Shown here one piece after another: positions 40,433-49,887 of a DNA stretch of 64,000 nt. The position numbers and the translations under genes were made by a program. Numbering within the stretch: position 1 is the stretch's first letter; every line of letters starts with the position of its first letter. Under the pieces are notes generated by a model. It was not told the DNA's origin and did no database searches. It saw only the letters and a list, made by a program, of their open reading frames with translations. The DNA lies in the NCBI GenBank assembly GCA_964483105.1, contig CAYZZU010000003.1, positions 1 to 64,000 on the forward strand, written 5' to 3'. The DNA comes from CAYZZU01 sp964483105 (lineage in GTDB: Bacteria; CG2-30-53-67).

Positions 40433-42128
40433 AGAATCAGTGAGGATGGGTACGCCGATGGGAAAGATTTTATTGGTGGATGATGATCAGAGTGCCCGCG
40501 TCACCCTCTCGATTGCGCTGAAGAGCGAGGGGTTTACCGTAGAAATTGTGGACAGCGGTGAAGAGGCCCTCCAGCGGATCGAGGAGGACGATTATGAATG
40601 GGTGATCTCCGATATCAACATGCCGCATATCAACGGAATCGAACTGGTACGGAAAATCCGGGAGCGTGTCCCCGGAATGGAGATCATTCTGATCAGCGCC
40701 TATCGCTCCGGCAGCCAGCTGGAGGATCTGAAGATTAACGGTTTCCTGGAAAAACCGATTGATATCCGGAAACTCTATCATATTCTCAGGCATGAAGAAT
40801 CCCCGGAAGAGGAAAGTTTTGAGCCGCGCACGGGAATCAACCGGGTCAGCGCCGGGGCTTGGCTGAAGGACCGTATGACATCCCGGAATCGGGATGTCAT
40901 ACGTTTCAAGAATCCCCTGGAGAAACAGGAGTTTGAAAAAAGGACTTTTGACTTTTATGAACTCCTGGAGAAGAAAGTTGCCGAGCGTACGCGGGAACTT
41001 CTCGAAAAACAGAGGAATCTCGAGGATGCCTATTTTGATCTGCGAAAGACGAAGGGATATCTCGAACATCTCCTGGACGCGTCTCCGACCTGCATCATCT
41101 CCACGGATGTGGAGATGGGAATCTTGAGTTTCAACGCCAAGGCTGAACAGACTTTCGGCTTCACCCGTGAAGAGGTTTTCGGGAAGAATATCGACATGCT
41201 TCGCCCCCCCCATGCGCAGGACGAGAACCGTGAAATCTATGAAAAAACTCTGAAAGAAGGGGGATGGACCGGAGAACTGGAAGGAGTCCGGAAAAATGGG
41301 GAGACCTTTCCCATGTCTCTCGTGACTTCCACCGTAATGAATGAGAACGGAAGGATTGTAGCCGTGTTAGAGATGTCCCGTGATATTTCCGAAGAAAAAA
41401 AGATGGAACAACAGCTTCTCTACGCGGAGAAATTGAGTGTCCTGGGACAACTCGCGCCGAAAATCGCTCATGAGATCAACAATCCTCTCCACGTGATTTC
41501 GGCCAATACACAGTTCGGCCTGATGGTTCTGGACAATCCGGAAAAGGTCAGGACCTGTCTGGAGAAGGCCCTGAATGAAACCGGACGAATTGAACATCTG
41601 ACCCGTCAACTGATGGACGTGGCACGGCCCATGAAGTTGAATATCCGGGAGTTGTCGGTCCGGGATCTGATGGAGAACGCTCTCCTTTTCCTGAAAGATG
41701 TGGGCGAAATCAAACGGCTGCAGGTCGTTCGGTCCTATTCGGAGGATTTGCCCGGTATCCAGGGGGACCAGGCGCAGCTGGAACAGGTTTTTAGAAACCT
41801 GATCTTAAACGCATCGCAGGCCATGGAAGAATCCGAAAAGAAGGTCTTGACGGTTTCCCTCCATCCAAGTCGGGAAAAGCCTTTTGTGGAAGTGACGATT
41901 TCGGACACCGGGTGCGGAATCCCGGAAGAGAATCTGGAACGAATCTTTGAGCCCTTTTTCACGACCAAAACGCGGGGGAGGGTCAAGGGAAACGGTCTCG
42001 GAGTTGCGATCGTCAACGGAATCGTGCAGAGACATCACGGATGGATCGAAGTGAAAAGCGTGGTCGGTGTCGGTACGGATTTCAAGGTGTTCCTGCCCAT
42101 CCATCACGAAAGAAACGATCCGGACTGA
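40425..42128 (+). CDS. Receiver-PAS-histidine kinase (hybrid without membrane domain)
   Basis: A 567-residue protein. The receiver domain has the phospho-acceptor Asp63 in EWVISDINMP. A coiled-coil linker (about 170-215) follows, then a PAS domain (about 215-325). HisKA has its histidine in KIAHEINNPLHV, and the HATPase has NLILNASQA and GNGLGVAIVNGIV. It probably receives phosphate from the upstream kinase and then signals onward to the NtrC-type regulator downstream. The start is uncertain: 40425 is the longest form, with ATGs also at 40446 and 40458. Confidence 0.83.
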   Translation: MFEESVRMGTPMGKILLVDDDQSARVTLSIALKSEGFTVEIVDSGEEALQRIEEDDYEWVISDINMPHINGIELVRKIRERVPGMEIILISAYRSGSQLEDLKINGFLEKPIDIRKLYHILRHEESPEEESFEPRTGINRVSAGAWLKDRMTSRNRDVIRFKNPLEKQEFEKRTFDFYELLEKKVAERTRELLEKQRNLEDAYFDLRKTKGYLEHLLDASPTCIISTDVEMGILSFNAKAEQTFGFTREEVFGKNIDMLRPPHAQDENREIYEKTLKEGGWTGELEGVRKNGETFPMSLVTSTVMNENGRIVAVLEMSRDISEEKKMEQQLLYAEKLSVLGQLAPKIAHEINNPLHVISANTQFGLMVLDNPEKVRTCLEKALNETGRIEHLTRQLMDVARPMKLNIRELSVRDLMENALLFLKDVGEIKRLQVVRSYSEDLPGIQGDQAQLEQVFRNLILNASQAMEESEKKVLTVSLHPSREKPFVEVTISDTGCGIPEENLERIFEPFFTTKTRGRVKGNGLGVAIVNGIVQRHHGWIEVKSVVGVGTDFKVFLPIHHERNDPD

Positions 42129-42201
42129 AGGTATGATTCCAGGCTGTAAAGGTTGGATGAATTCAGAGCGCCGTCCATTTCTTCAGGGAGGGAGGAGATG
42201 A

Positions 42202-43599
42202 ATGAGTAGAGAGAAGATCCTTGTGGTGGATGATGAGCCGGGCGCGGTGGAAATCCTGGTGGATGTGTTGAGGCAGGAAGATTATGACGTTACGACCGCC
42301 ATGGACGGTGAGGAGGCGCTTTCACTTTTCAAGGAATCGGACTTTGATCTTGTTCTCACCGATCTGAATATGCCCAGACTGGATGGCCTGGGATTGCTGG
42401 ATGAACTGAACCGGGCTTCCTTGAATACCGTGAGTATCGTTTTGACGGGATGCGGCACGATCGACAACGCGGTTGCCGCCATGAAGGCCGGGGCCTACGA
42501 TTATATCACGAAGCCCTTTCAGATCGACGAGATGATGCTTTCTGTGAAGCGGGCCCTTGAGTACAACGCCCTGAAGAGGCAGAACCGGCAGTTGAGAAAA
42601 CTCGTCAGGAAGGAATACCGTTTTGAGAACTTCATCGGGGACAGTGAAAAGATGCAAAAACTGTTCAGCCTGATCGAGAAGGTGGCGGATACGGATACCA
42701 CGGTTCTGGTTCAGGGGGAGAGCGGTACCGGCAAGGAGTTGGTGGCCCGCGCGATCCACTTCAACAGCCATCGGTCCGAGGGGCCGTTCATTCCCATTAA
42801 TTGTGCCGCCATCCCACGCGATCTTTTGGAATCCGAACTGTTCGGTCATGTCAAGGGGGCCTTTACCGGGGCGACGATTTCCAGACCCGGTCGGTTTGAA
42901 CTGGCGGACGGCGGGACCCTTTTTCTGGATGAAGTCGCGGAGATGGCTCCGGACCTTCAGGTCAAGCTTCTGCGGGTTTTGCAGGATCAGAAGTTCGAGC
43001 GGATCGGCGGGACCCGGACCATCCAGGTCAGTGTCCGTATCATCGCGGCGACCAATAAAGAGCTGGACAGGGAGATCAAAGAGGGAAGGTTTCGGGAGGA
43101 TCTGTTCTACCGTTTGAACGTGATCCCGATCCATCTTCCTCCGCTTCGTGAACGGGTCTCGGATATCCCCCTTCTCATCCGTCACTTCCAGAAACGTTTC
43201 AACCGTGAGAAAAACCGAAGAATTCAGGGATTCAGCAAGGAAGCTCTGCAGCGTCTTGAGAGCTATCCCTGGCCGGGGAATGTTCGGGAACTGGAAAATC
43301 TTGTGGAGCGGATGACGATCCTCGCCGAGGGGGATCAGGTGATTCCGGAGGATCTTCCGGAGAAATTTCACGCTCCTCTCAAACCGGTTTCGCTGAAAAA
43401 CGTTGAGTTCCCCGCTCAGGGGATCTGCCTGAATGAAACGGTCGAGGAGTTCGAGAACGAACTGATCCTCAAGGCCATGAAGCTTGCGGGCGGAGTCAAG
43501 AGCAAGGCGGCCAAACTTCTCCATCTCAACCGGACTACCCTCGTGGAGAAGATCAAGAAGAAGAATCTCGACATGTGGGCCAAAGAGAAGGTACTCTGA
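42202..43599 (+). CDS. Sigma-54-dependent response regulator (NtrC family, FleQ-like C-terminus)
   Basis: A 465-residue transcription activator. A complete receiver domain has Asp54 in LVLTDLNMP. The AAA+ domain has Walker A GESGTGKE and the sigma-54 contact motif GAFTGA. The C-terminal helix-turn-helix ends AAKLLHLNRTTLVEKIKKKNL, which resembles FleQ/FlrA more than FlrC. Canonical FleQ has a degenerate receiver, so the intact phospho-acceptor here is notable. GGGAGGAG lies a few bases before the ATG. Sigma-54 promoters downstream at 43796, 48961 and 61403 are plausible targets. Confidence 0.88.
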   Translation: MSREKILVVDDEPGAVEILVDVLRQEDYDVTTAMDGEEALSLFKESDFDLVLTDLNMPRLDGLGLLDELNRASLNTVSIVLTGCGTIDNAVAAMKAGAYDYITKPFQIDEMMLSVKRALEYNALKRQNRQLRKLVRKEYRFENFIGDSEKMQKLFSLIEKVADTDTTVLVQGESGTGKELVARAIHFNSHRSEGPFIPINCAAIPRDLLESELFGHVKGAFTGATISRPGRFELADGGTLFLDEVAEMAPDLQVKLLRVLQDQKFERIGGTRTIQVSVRIIAATNKELDREIKEGRFREDLFYRLNVIPIHLPPLRERVSDIPLLIRHFQKRFNREKNRRIQGFSKEALQRLESYPWPGNVRELENLVERMTILAEGDQVIPEDLPEKFHAPLKPVSLKNVEFPAQGICLNETVEEFENELILKAMKLAGGVKSKAAKLLHLNRTTLVEKIKKKNLDMWAKEKVL

Positions 43600-43623
43600 T
43601 CCTCCACCTCCGCCTGTGGAAGA

Positions 43624-43659
43624 TTGTCAAAGGAATGGCGAAAGCGTCTTCTTTGACAA
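43624..43659. repeat. Inverted repeat after the FleQ-like gene
   Basis: Nine perfect pairs, TTGTCAAAG (43624-43632) against CTTTGACAA (43651-43659), flank an 18-base centre that itself contains GCGAAAGC. No T-run follows, so it may be a weak terminator, a processing hairpin or a protein-binding site. Confidence 0.5.
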
Positions 43660-43795
43660 GCAGGATTGGATCCGGTTCTTTTCCATCCTCCGTTTTTTCC
43701 GCGTTCTTTTCGTATTCCTTTCTTAAGTTCATAAAAATACATATAAAAAAGTCCTGATTTTTTGTGGCCTGAAGATGGCGTAAAAAAAACATTTT

Positions 43796-43810
43796 TGGCA
43801 CATATCTTGC
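43796..43810 (+). promoter_or_regulatory. Sigma-54 promoter before the TPR gene
   Basis: TGGCAC (43796-43801), five bases, then TTGC (43807-43810) matches the -24/-12 consensus at the correct spacing. A start of transcription near 43822 would leave a leader of about 33 nt before the ATG at 43855. It would drive the TPR, FleS-like and FleR-like genes. Confidence 0.8.
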
Positions 43811-43854
43811 TTTTATATCCGCTTGAATTGTGAAAATAAAGAGGGAATGTTGTA

Positions 43855-45924
43855 ATGCGTGTATTTCGGTCCGTATTTGGGATGTTGCTGGTCATCGGGG
43901 CGTTCATCCCTTTTTCCGGAGGTCCGGCAGCGGCGGAACAATCCCATGCCGGCCGTTCCGATCGGCTTCCACGGGAAGGGGTGACCGCATCCGCGCCTCA
44001 TCGCCCGCTTTCCTCCGACCGGAAAAGGCAAGAACCTCTGTCCCTGGCATACGCCCTATACAGCCGGAGACAGTACCGGGATGCCGCGGGTGTCCTGGAA
44101 GAATTTCTGGCCGGGAGGCCGGCGAAAAAGAGTGAAGAAGCGGCCCGGTTTCTTCTGGGAGACTGTTATTACAGGGAGATGCATCGGAATCCGCAGGTGA
44201 ACATGCAGCTGGCCCTGAATACCTACCTGACCGCCATCCGTTCTTTCCCGGGATCTCCTCTGGTATCCAAGGCCACTTATCGAACGGCCGAGATCTACCG
44301 GAAGCAGAAGATGTACAATAAAGCGGTCTACCTGTACAAGAAAATTCTCCATCGGTTTCCCGATTCACTCTACGCGGCATGGTCCCGGTTTTCGTTGGGG
44401 AAGATCCAGATTGAAAATCATCAGGAAGGCGTCGGTCTGAAAACAATTCTCGATATTTTTCGAAGGTATCCTGATGCTCCGTTTCTCACAGAGGTTCGAG
44501 GCTTTCTCATCCGGTACTATATGGACCGGGAAGAATATGAAAAGGCGATGGATGAGTTCCGGAAGATTCCTTCCGAACAGGTTGAAAACACACCGGATCT
44601 CAGGAAACGTTATGATGAGGTTTTCCTGAGATTGTGCCGGGATCAGGAGTGCAGGGAATTTCTCTTTAAGCGGATTAATCTCCATCCGAAGGATCCCATG
44701 GTTTCGAAGTGGACGGCGTTGATCGGAGATACCTTTCGTCGGATGGGAAAGAGAAAAGAAGCCCTGAAAATCTATTACGAAACCAAGAGCCGTTACCCCG
44801 GTACCGAAGGAGATCTCCTGGCCCGCGCCGGGATCCTGGATCTCAGGTCGAAAAGCGAGGAGAAGGGTGCGTTGGAAAAGGCGGCGAAGGGATATGACCG
44901 GCTCATCTCAAAAACACCGGAGGGGCCTCTGCGTGGGCTCGCCCTGATGCGCAAGGCCGAAATGTACTATCACGCCGGACACCTGGCGAAGTCGATCCCC
45001 ATCTACAGGAAGTTTCTTTCCGCCTATCCGGAGAACTCCTACCGGAGGGACGCGGAGAAAGATTTCAGAAAGGCCTTGTTGGCGAGGGTTCGGGATTTAT
45101 TCGACAAGAAAAAGTATCTGGAGGTTGTGGAACTGGTCCAGAAAAATCGTTCTTATATTTTGAAAGGTCCAATGCGTCCGAATCTGGAATGGAAGATCGC
45201 CGAGAGCCACCGGCGGGTCTCCCTGCCCCGAACCGCCGCGACCATGATGGAAAGGATGATGGAAAAGTATCCCCGGTATCAAAAGAACGATACCTTCGTT
45301 TACCGCCTCGGGAAGGCTTATTTTGAGATGGGTGATACCGACAAATGCAGGGAGACGCTGAGGAGGTTTCTGAAACAGTTTCCCGGAAGCGGATACCGGA
45401 GCGAGGTGGATTCGATCCTGGGACGAATCGCCTTTTCCACGGGAGACTATCCGCGTGCTGTTCGGCATTTTCAGCTTGCCTATCCGAAATCGGCGTCGGG
45501 GATCCCCGGTGAGGACGCCTACTTCTTTGGGGTCTCATACTGGAGGCTGGGAAAACTCGATGATGCCCTGCGAATTTTTCAGTCAGCGGTGAAACCTGGG
45601 GAAAAGGCCGTGGATTCATCTCCCCGGAATTTCGTGCTTCCCCAGATCCGGTGTGCGATCGCGGATCTTCTCTACGACATGGGGAGGATCCGGGACGCCC
45701 TCAAGGCCTATCAGGATATTGTGTCGACCTATCCGGATGACAAGAATTCAGATTGGGCGAATTACCGGATCGGTCGGATTCAGTATCTTCTGGGCCGGGA
45801 GAGTGAGGCGCTGAAGACATTGAAGAGGATCCGGACGGGGGAGAAGAAGGAGTTTCTGCGGAAGTTGATTCGGAATACCGAAGATGAGATTTCCCTTGAC
45901 CGGGAATACAGAAAAACGATCTGA
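43855..45924 (+). CDS. Exported tetratricopeptide-repeat protein
   Basis: A 689-residue protein with an N-terminal signal peptide (hydrophobic core GMLLVIGAFIPF, cleavage near AAAEQ). The rest is built of TPR-like helical pairs from about 60 to 660, for example AVYLYKKILHRFPDSLYAAWSRFSLGKIQ and DDALRIFQSAV. Such proteins usually scaffold envelope or flagellar assemblies. The sigma-54 promoter just upstream and the flagellar kinase directly downstream place it in the motility regulon. No specific function is recognised. Confidence 0.82.
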   Translation: MRVFRSVFGMLLVIGAFIPFSGGPAAAEQSHAGRSDRLPREGVTASAPHRPLSSDRKRQEPLSLAYALYSRRQYRDAAGVLEEFLAGRPAKKSEEAARFLLGDCYYREMHRNPQVNMQLALNTYLTAIRSFPGSPLVSKATYRTAEIYRKQKMYNKAVYLYKKILHRFPDSLYAAWSRFSLGKIQIENHQEGVGLKTILDIFRRYPDAPFLTEVRGFLIRYYMDREEYEKAMDEFRKIPSEQVENTPDLRKRYDEVFLRLCRDQECREFLFKRINLHPKDPMVSKWTALIGDTFRRMGKRKEALKIYYETKSRYPGTEGDLLARAGILDLRSKSEEKGALEKAAKGYDRLISKTPEGPLRGLALMRKAEMYYHAGHLAKSIPIYRKFLSAYPENSYRRDAEKDFRKALLARVRDLFDKKKYLEVVELVQKNRSYILKGPMRPNLEWKIAESHRRVSLPRTAATMMERMMEKYPRYQKNDTFVYRLGKAYFEMGDTDKCRETLRRFLKQFPGSGYRSEVDSILGRIAFSTGDYPRAVRHFQLAYPKSASGIPGEDAYFFGVSYWRLGKLDDALRIFQSAVKPGEKAVDSSPRNFVLPQIRCAIADLLYDMGRIRDALKAYQDIVSTYPDDKNSDWANYRIGRIQYLLGRESEALKTLKRIRTGEKKEFLRKLIRNTEDEISLDREYRKTI

Positions 45925-45974
45925 GTCCGGTTCACAAAGCCGATAGATGAATGAACCGTGAAGGGAGCGACTGG

Positions 45975-47264
45975 ATGAACCCCAAAGAGGATATGGAATC
46001 CCTGAACCAGGCCTTTGAGATCTTTAACCGTGTTTCCGGGAGATTGGAACAGTCTTACCGGGCGCTGGAGAAGAAGGTGGAGAGCCTGACCTTCGAACTG
46101 GACCGGAAGAACGAGGATCTTCAGAAGAGTCTGGCCGAAAAGGAAAGAATCAAGGGATATCTTCACAACATTGTTGAGAACCTGGCCACCGGTGTCATTG
46201 TCATGGACCTGGCCGGCCGGGTGACTGTCTGCAACCAGGCCGCGGCACGGCTGATCGGTATGTCTCCGGAAGAAATCCGACAAAGAGGACCGGCGGCGGC
46301 TCTCGGGATTCAGGAATCGTACCCTCAGGATGCAGGGGGCCTGAAGACGCTGCTGGACACATTGAACAGTCGTTCGTATCTACACCGGGAGGGTCGACTG
46401 TGCCGAACCATCCATGTATCCACAACCCCTCTTCACGAGAAAGAGGGGCCCATGATCGGGGGAATCATCCATCTGGAAGATGTCACGAAGATCCGGCGGT
46501 TGGAACAGCAGGCGGAACGGAAGAACCGTCTTGCGGCCATGGGGGAGATGGCCGCCGGCATTGCGCACGAGATACGGAACCCTCTGGGCGGGATTGAGTT
46601 GTATGCTTCGATTCTGCAAAAAGAGATCCGCGATGATCCGGACGCGGTCCGGCTGGCGGAAAACATCATTACGGGTGTCAGGAGTCTGGAACACATCCTG
46701 TCCAACCTGCTTTCTTATTCCCGGCCCCTGCGTCCTATGCTTCGACCGGTCGTAATCCGGGAACTTGTGGACGGTTCATTGACCTTCGCCGCTCATGCCC
46801 TGCGGCAGAACGGGATCGAATGGTCCTGTCTCCACCGTGATGGAGACGCCCGAATCCTGACGGACGGGGAATTGTTGAAACAGGTGTTGATGAATCTGGT
46901 TTTAAACGCCGTTCAGGCCATGCCGGAAGGAGGGGCATTGCGGATTGAGACGTCGGTTTCGGAAGGAGAAGCGGAGTTTCGCATTTCAGATACCGGTGAA
47001 GGAATTCCCAATGAGGATCTGAACAAGATATTCAATCCCTTCTACAGTACACGGGAAAAGGGCACCGGACTGGGATTGGCTATCGTACATCATATCGTGG
47101 AGACACTGGGAGGGAGGATCCAGGTGGAGAGCCGTCTTTCGGAAGGAACGACTTTCATCGTGAATTGTCCTTGCGAAGAGGAAGCGATGGAGATCAAACC
47201 CTTCTTTGTCTCCGCGGGAACCGACCGACCCGGGATATCGAAAACCTTGCCCTGCAGTGAATGA
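45975..47264 (+). CDS. PAS-histidine kinase, FleS/FlrB-like
   Basis: A 429-residue cytoplasmic kinase. A coiled-coil (about 15-55) precedes a PAS domain (about 60-175). HisKA has its histidine in GIAHEIRNPLGGIELYASIL, and the HATPase has NLVLNAVQAMPEGG and GTGLGLAIVHHIVETLGG. The ATG at 45975 has GGGAG upstream at good spacing. It is followed by an NtrC-type regulator with a FleR-like C-terminus, so the pair corresponds in arrangement to FleS-FleR/FlrB-FlrC, which controls middle flagellar genes. Confidence 0.85.
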   Translation: MNPKEDMESLNQAFEIFNRVSGRLEQSYRALEKKVESLTFELDRKNEDLQKSLAEKERIKGYLHNIVENLATGVIVMDLAGRVTVCNQAAARLIGMSPEEIRQRGPAAALGIQESYPQDAGGLKTLLDTLNSRSYLHREGRLCRTIHVSTTPLHEKEGPMIGGIIHLEDVTKIRRLEQQAERKNRLAAMGEMAAGIAHEIRNPLGGIELYASILQKEIRDDPDAVRLAENIITGVRSLEHILSNLLSYSRPLRPMLRPVVIRELVDGSLTFAAHALRQNGIEWSCLHRDGDARILTDGELLKQVLMNLVLNAVQAMPEGGALRIETSVSEGEAEFRISDTGEGIPNEDLNKIFNPFYSTREKGTGLGLAIVHHIVETLGGRIQVESRLSEGTTFIVNCPCEEEAMEIKPFFVSAGTDRPGISKTLPCSE

Positions 47265-47359
47265 TAGAGAAAGGATTCGGAAGGTCGGTTACCGGAATGG
47301 GGGATGGGGGCCCACCCCGCCGATCGCTCTGAGACGACAGATCGATTCAAAGGGAGAAA

Positions 47360-48787
47360 ATGATGCCGGGTTCAAAGATATTTGTTGTCGATGACGATCC
47401 GCAGATGCGCGCGGCTATTGCCGAGGCATTGACACGGGACGGTTTTTCCGTGGAGGTATTCCGTGGAGCGGCCAAGGCGGCGGAATGCCTGGACCCTTCG
47501 GAATGCGCCATGGTCGTTACGGATGTCAAGATGCCCGGGATGTCCGGACTGGAACTGACCCGAAGGATCAAGGAGACGGCGTCTTCCATACCGGTGGTGG
47601 TCATGACTGCCTTTGGAACCATCCAGGATGCCGTGGAAGCGATGAAGATCGGGGCCTTTGATTACCTGCTGAAACCTTTTTCGCTGGAGACCCTGGAGGC
47701 GGTCGTCCGGAAGGCGCTGGAAGAATCGGTCCCGGTACGCCGGGAATCGGGACCTGTGCCTGTTCCGAACACCGGCGGGGAGCGGGTGTTTATCACCCGG
47801 GATCCCGGAATGGCGAGGATTTTGCGGTTTGTACGTGAGATTGCCGGGAGCCGCTCCACGGTTTTAATCCAGGGGGAAAGTGGAACCGGGAAGGAGTTGA
47901 TTGCCCGGATGATTCATTCCGGGAGCAGAAATCGCCCAGGTCCCTTCGTGGCCGTGAATTGCGCGGCCATTCCCGATGGACTTCTGGAATCAGAGCTCTT
48001 CGGTCATGAAAAAGGGGCCTTCAGTGGCGCTGTCGCGCGCAAAATCGGTACCTTTGAGAGGGCGAATCGGGGGACGCTTCTTTTGGACGAGGTGGGCGAA
48101 ATGGATCTTTCCCTGCAGGCGAAGCTGCTTCGGGTTCTCCAGGAAAAGGAAATCGACCGGATCGGTGGAAACGGCCCGATTCCCGTGAATGTGCGCATTA
48201 TCTCTACTACCAACAGGGATCTGAAGGAAGAGGTCCGTCGGGGCAGGTTCCGGGAGGATCTCTTTTACCGGCTGAATGTCGTGCCTCTCCGGATTCCACC
48301 ACTGCGTGAACGGAAAACGGACATTCCCGTACTCTGTGAATACTTTGTGAAAAAAATTTCGATGCGGGAAGGAAAGAAGATTCAGGGCATCGACGAAGAA
48401 GCCTTATCATGGCTTTCCGGAAGGGAGTACCGTGGAAACGTGCGGGAACTGGAAAACCTGATTGAAAGGGCGGTGCTCTTTTCCCGGGGAGACCTTCTTC
48501 GTTTGCAAGACCTGAAAGTCCCGGATCTGAATTTCCGGGGAGAAACGGGCGTGGACCTTCCGGAAAAGGATGTATCCATGCGTGAAATGGAGAAGGACCT
48601 GATTTTAAAGACCCTACGGAAGACCCATGGGAACCGGACCCAGACTTCCCAGATTCTCGGGATCAGTCTTCGAACGCTCCGGAATAAATTGGCGGAATAC
48701 AAAAAAGCCGGAATTTGTGTTCCGGAGTATGATCCGGGATCCGTTCCCCGGAAGAAGGGCCGGGCCCTGCAGTGCATGAAAGGGTAG
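47360..48787 (+). CDS. Sigma-54-dependent response regulator, FleR/FlrC-like
   Basis: A 475-residue NtrC-family activator. The receiver has Asp55 in MVVTDVKMPG. The AAA+ domain has GESGTGKE and the variant contact motif GAFSGA (usual form GAFTGA). The helix-turn-helix TSQILGISLRTLRNKLAEYKKAGI resembles FleR/FlrC. The ATG at 47360 follows AGGGAG. The flgB-type sigma-54 promoter lies 174 bases after its stop, the arrangement expected for an activator of the following operon. Confidence 0.88.
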   Translation: MMPGSKIFVVDDDPQMRAAIAEALTRDGFSVEVFRGAAKAAECLDPSECAMVVTDVKMPGMSGLELTRRIKETASSIPVVVMTAFGTIQDAVEAMKIGAFDYLLKPFSLETLEAVVRKALEESVPVRRESGPVPVPNTGGERVFITRDPGMARILRFVREIAGSRSTVLIQGESGTGKELIARMIHSGSRNRPGPFVAVNCAAIPDGLLESELFGHEKGAFSGAVARKIGTFERANRGTLLLDEVGEMDLSLQAKLLRVLQEKEIDRIGGNGPIPVNVRIISTTNRDLKEEVRRGRFREDLFYRLNVVPLRIPPLRERKTDIPVLCEYFVKKISMREGKKIQGIDEEALSWLSGREYRGNVRELENLIERAVLFSRGDLLRLQDLKVPDLNFRGETGVDLPEKDVSMREMEKDLILKTLRKTHGNRTQTSQILGISLRTLRNKLAEYKKAGICVPEYDPGSVPRKKGRALQCMKG

Positions 48788-48960
48788 GTGATTCCTGCCT
48801 GGAGGCAAAAACTGCCTATTCATTCAGGGAGTGTTTCCCCCGGACGGAGCGATGCGGCGTTTTGGTAGAAGCCGTTTGAATGTGTACCCTGCGGCGCAGT
48901 GGCGGGAAGGCGGAGGCGTCCAGGTTTTGAAACCATGTATTCCGGGACATCCGGATCAAC

Positions 48961-48975
48961 TGGCATGACATTTGC
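48961..48975 (+). promoter_or_regulatory. Sigma-54 promoter of the flgB operon
   Basis: TGGCAT (48961-48966), five bases, then TTGC (48972-48975) matches the -24/-12 consensus. The predicted start near 48987 gives a leader of about 34 nt before flgB. It probably drives flgB through flgE. Confidence 0.8.
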
Positions 48976-49020
48976 TGGTAGAGTCTTTGGACCGGTCCCC
49001 TCATCAAAGGAAGTCGGAAC

Positions 49021-49428
49021 ATGTCGGAGCTTTACGGAAAATCGATTCAAGTTCTGATTCGTTCGCTTGATTTCAATGCGAAGAGACACAGCCTGATCGT
49101 TTCCAATCTGGCCAACGCGGACGTTCCCGGTTACAAAGCTGTGCATTTTCCGTTTGAGAAAGTGCTGAAGGATATGATCAGCCGCAAGGAAATGCAGCCT
49201 CTGGAGAGGACTCACCCCAACCATCTCCCCGCGGGGGGTGGAACGGATTTCCCGGAACCGGAAGTTGTGGTCACCCAAAGTCCTGCGGGACGGGATGGAA
49301 ACACGGTCGATGAGGATCAGGAGACCGTTCGTCTTGCCATGAACCAGGTTCAGTTCGACGCCGACGTGGAAGCCTTAAGCAGGGTTTTCGCGCTTCTCCA
49401 ATATTCCATTGAAGAAGGAGGACGGTAA
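49021..49428 (+). CDS. Flagellar proximal rod protein FlgB
   Basis: A 135-residue rod protein exported by the flagellar type III system. SNLANADVPGYKA near residues 30-42 is the conserved rod/hook signature, and the C-terminal amphipathic helix contains MNQVQFDADVEALSRVFALLQYSI. It is first in the flgBC-fliE operon, one base from flgC. Rod protein lengths match. Confidence 0.93.
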   Translation: MSELYGKSIQVLIRSLDFNAKRHSLIVSNLANADVPGYKAVHFPFEKVLKDMISRKEMQPLERTHPNHLPAGGGTDFPEPEVVVTQSPAGRDGNTVDEDQETVRLAMNQVQFDADVEALSRVFALLQYSIEEGGR

Positions 49429-49429
49429 T

Positions 49430-49867
49430 ATGGATCTTTTCAGTGCAATGCAGATCAGTGGCTCGGCCCTTTCCTCGGAAAGAGAACGGATGAATGTGAT
49501 TGCCGGCAATCTGGCGAACGTGCATACCACACGGACGCCCGAAGGCGGTCCTTACCGGAAGAAGAGCGTGGTTTTCGAGAGTCGCTCCATGCGCTCTCCC
49601 TTCGAGAATGAACTGAACAACCGTCTACAGGGAAAAGTTCAGGGGGTCCGTGTATCCGGGATCGTGGAGAGCGATGAACCTCCGCTGAAGGTCTATGACC
49701 CTTCTCATCCGGACGCGGACAAGGAAGGATATGTGCTTCTGCCGAACATCAATCTGATGTCGGAGATGGTGGATATGATTTCGGCCTCCCGTGCTTATGA
49801 ATCGAATGTGACGGCTGTGAATTCCTCAAAAAATATGGCGGAAAAGGCACTGGAGATCGGTAAGTAG
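49430..49867 (+). CDS. Flagellar proximal rod protein FlgC
   Basis: A 145-residue rod protein. The N-terminal SGSALSSERERMNVIAGNLANVHTTRT and the C-terminal NINLMSEMVDMISASRAYESNVTAVNSSKNM are the FlgC signatures. The ATG at 49430 follows GAAGGAGG. It sits between flgB and fliE. Confidence 0.93.
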   Translation: MDLFSAMQISGSALSSERERMNVIAGNLANVHTTRTPEGGPYRKKSVVFESRSMRSPFENELNNRLQGKVQGVRVSGIVESDEPPLKVYDPSHPDADKEGYVLLPNINLMSEMVDMISASRAYESNVTAVNSSKNMAEKALEIGK

Positions 49868-49887
49868 ATCATGAACGGGAGAAGAAG

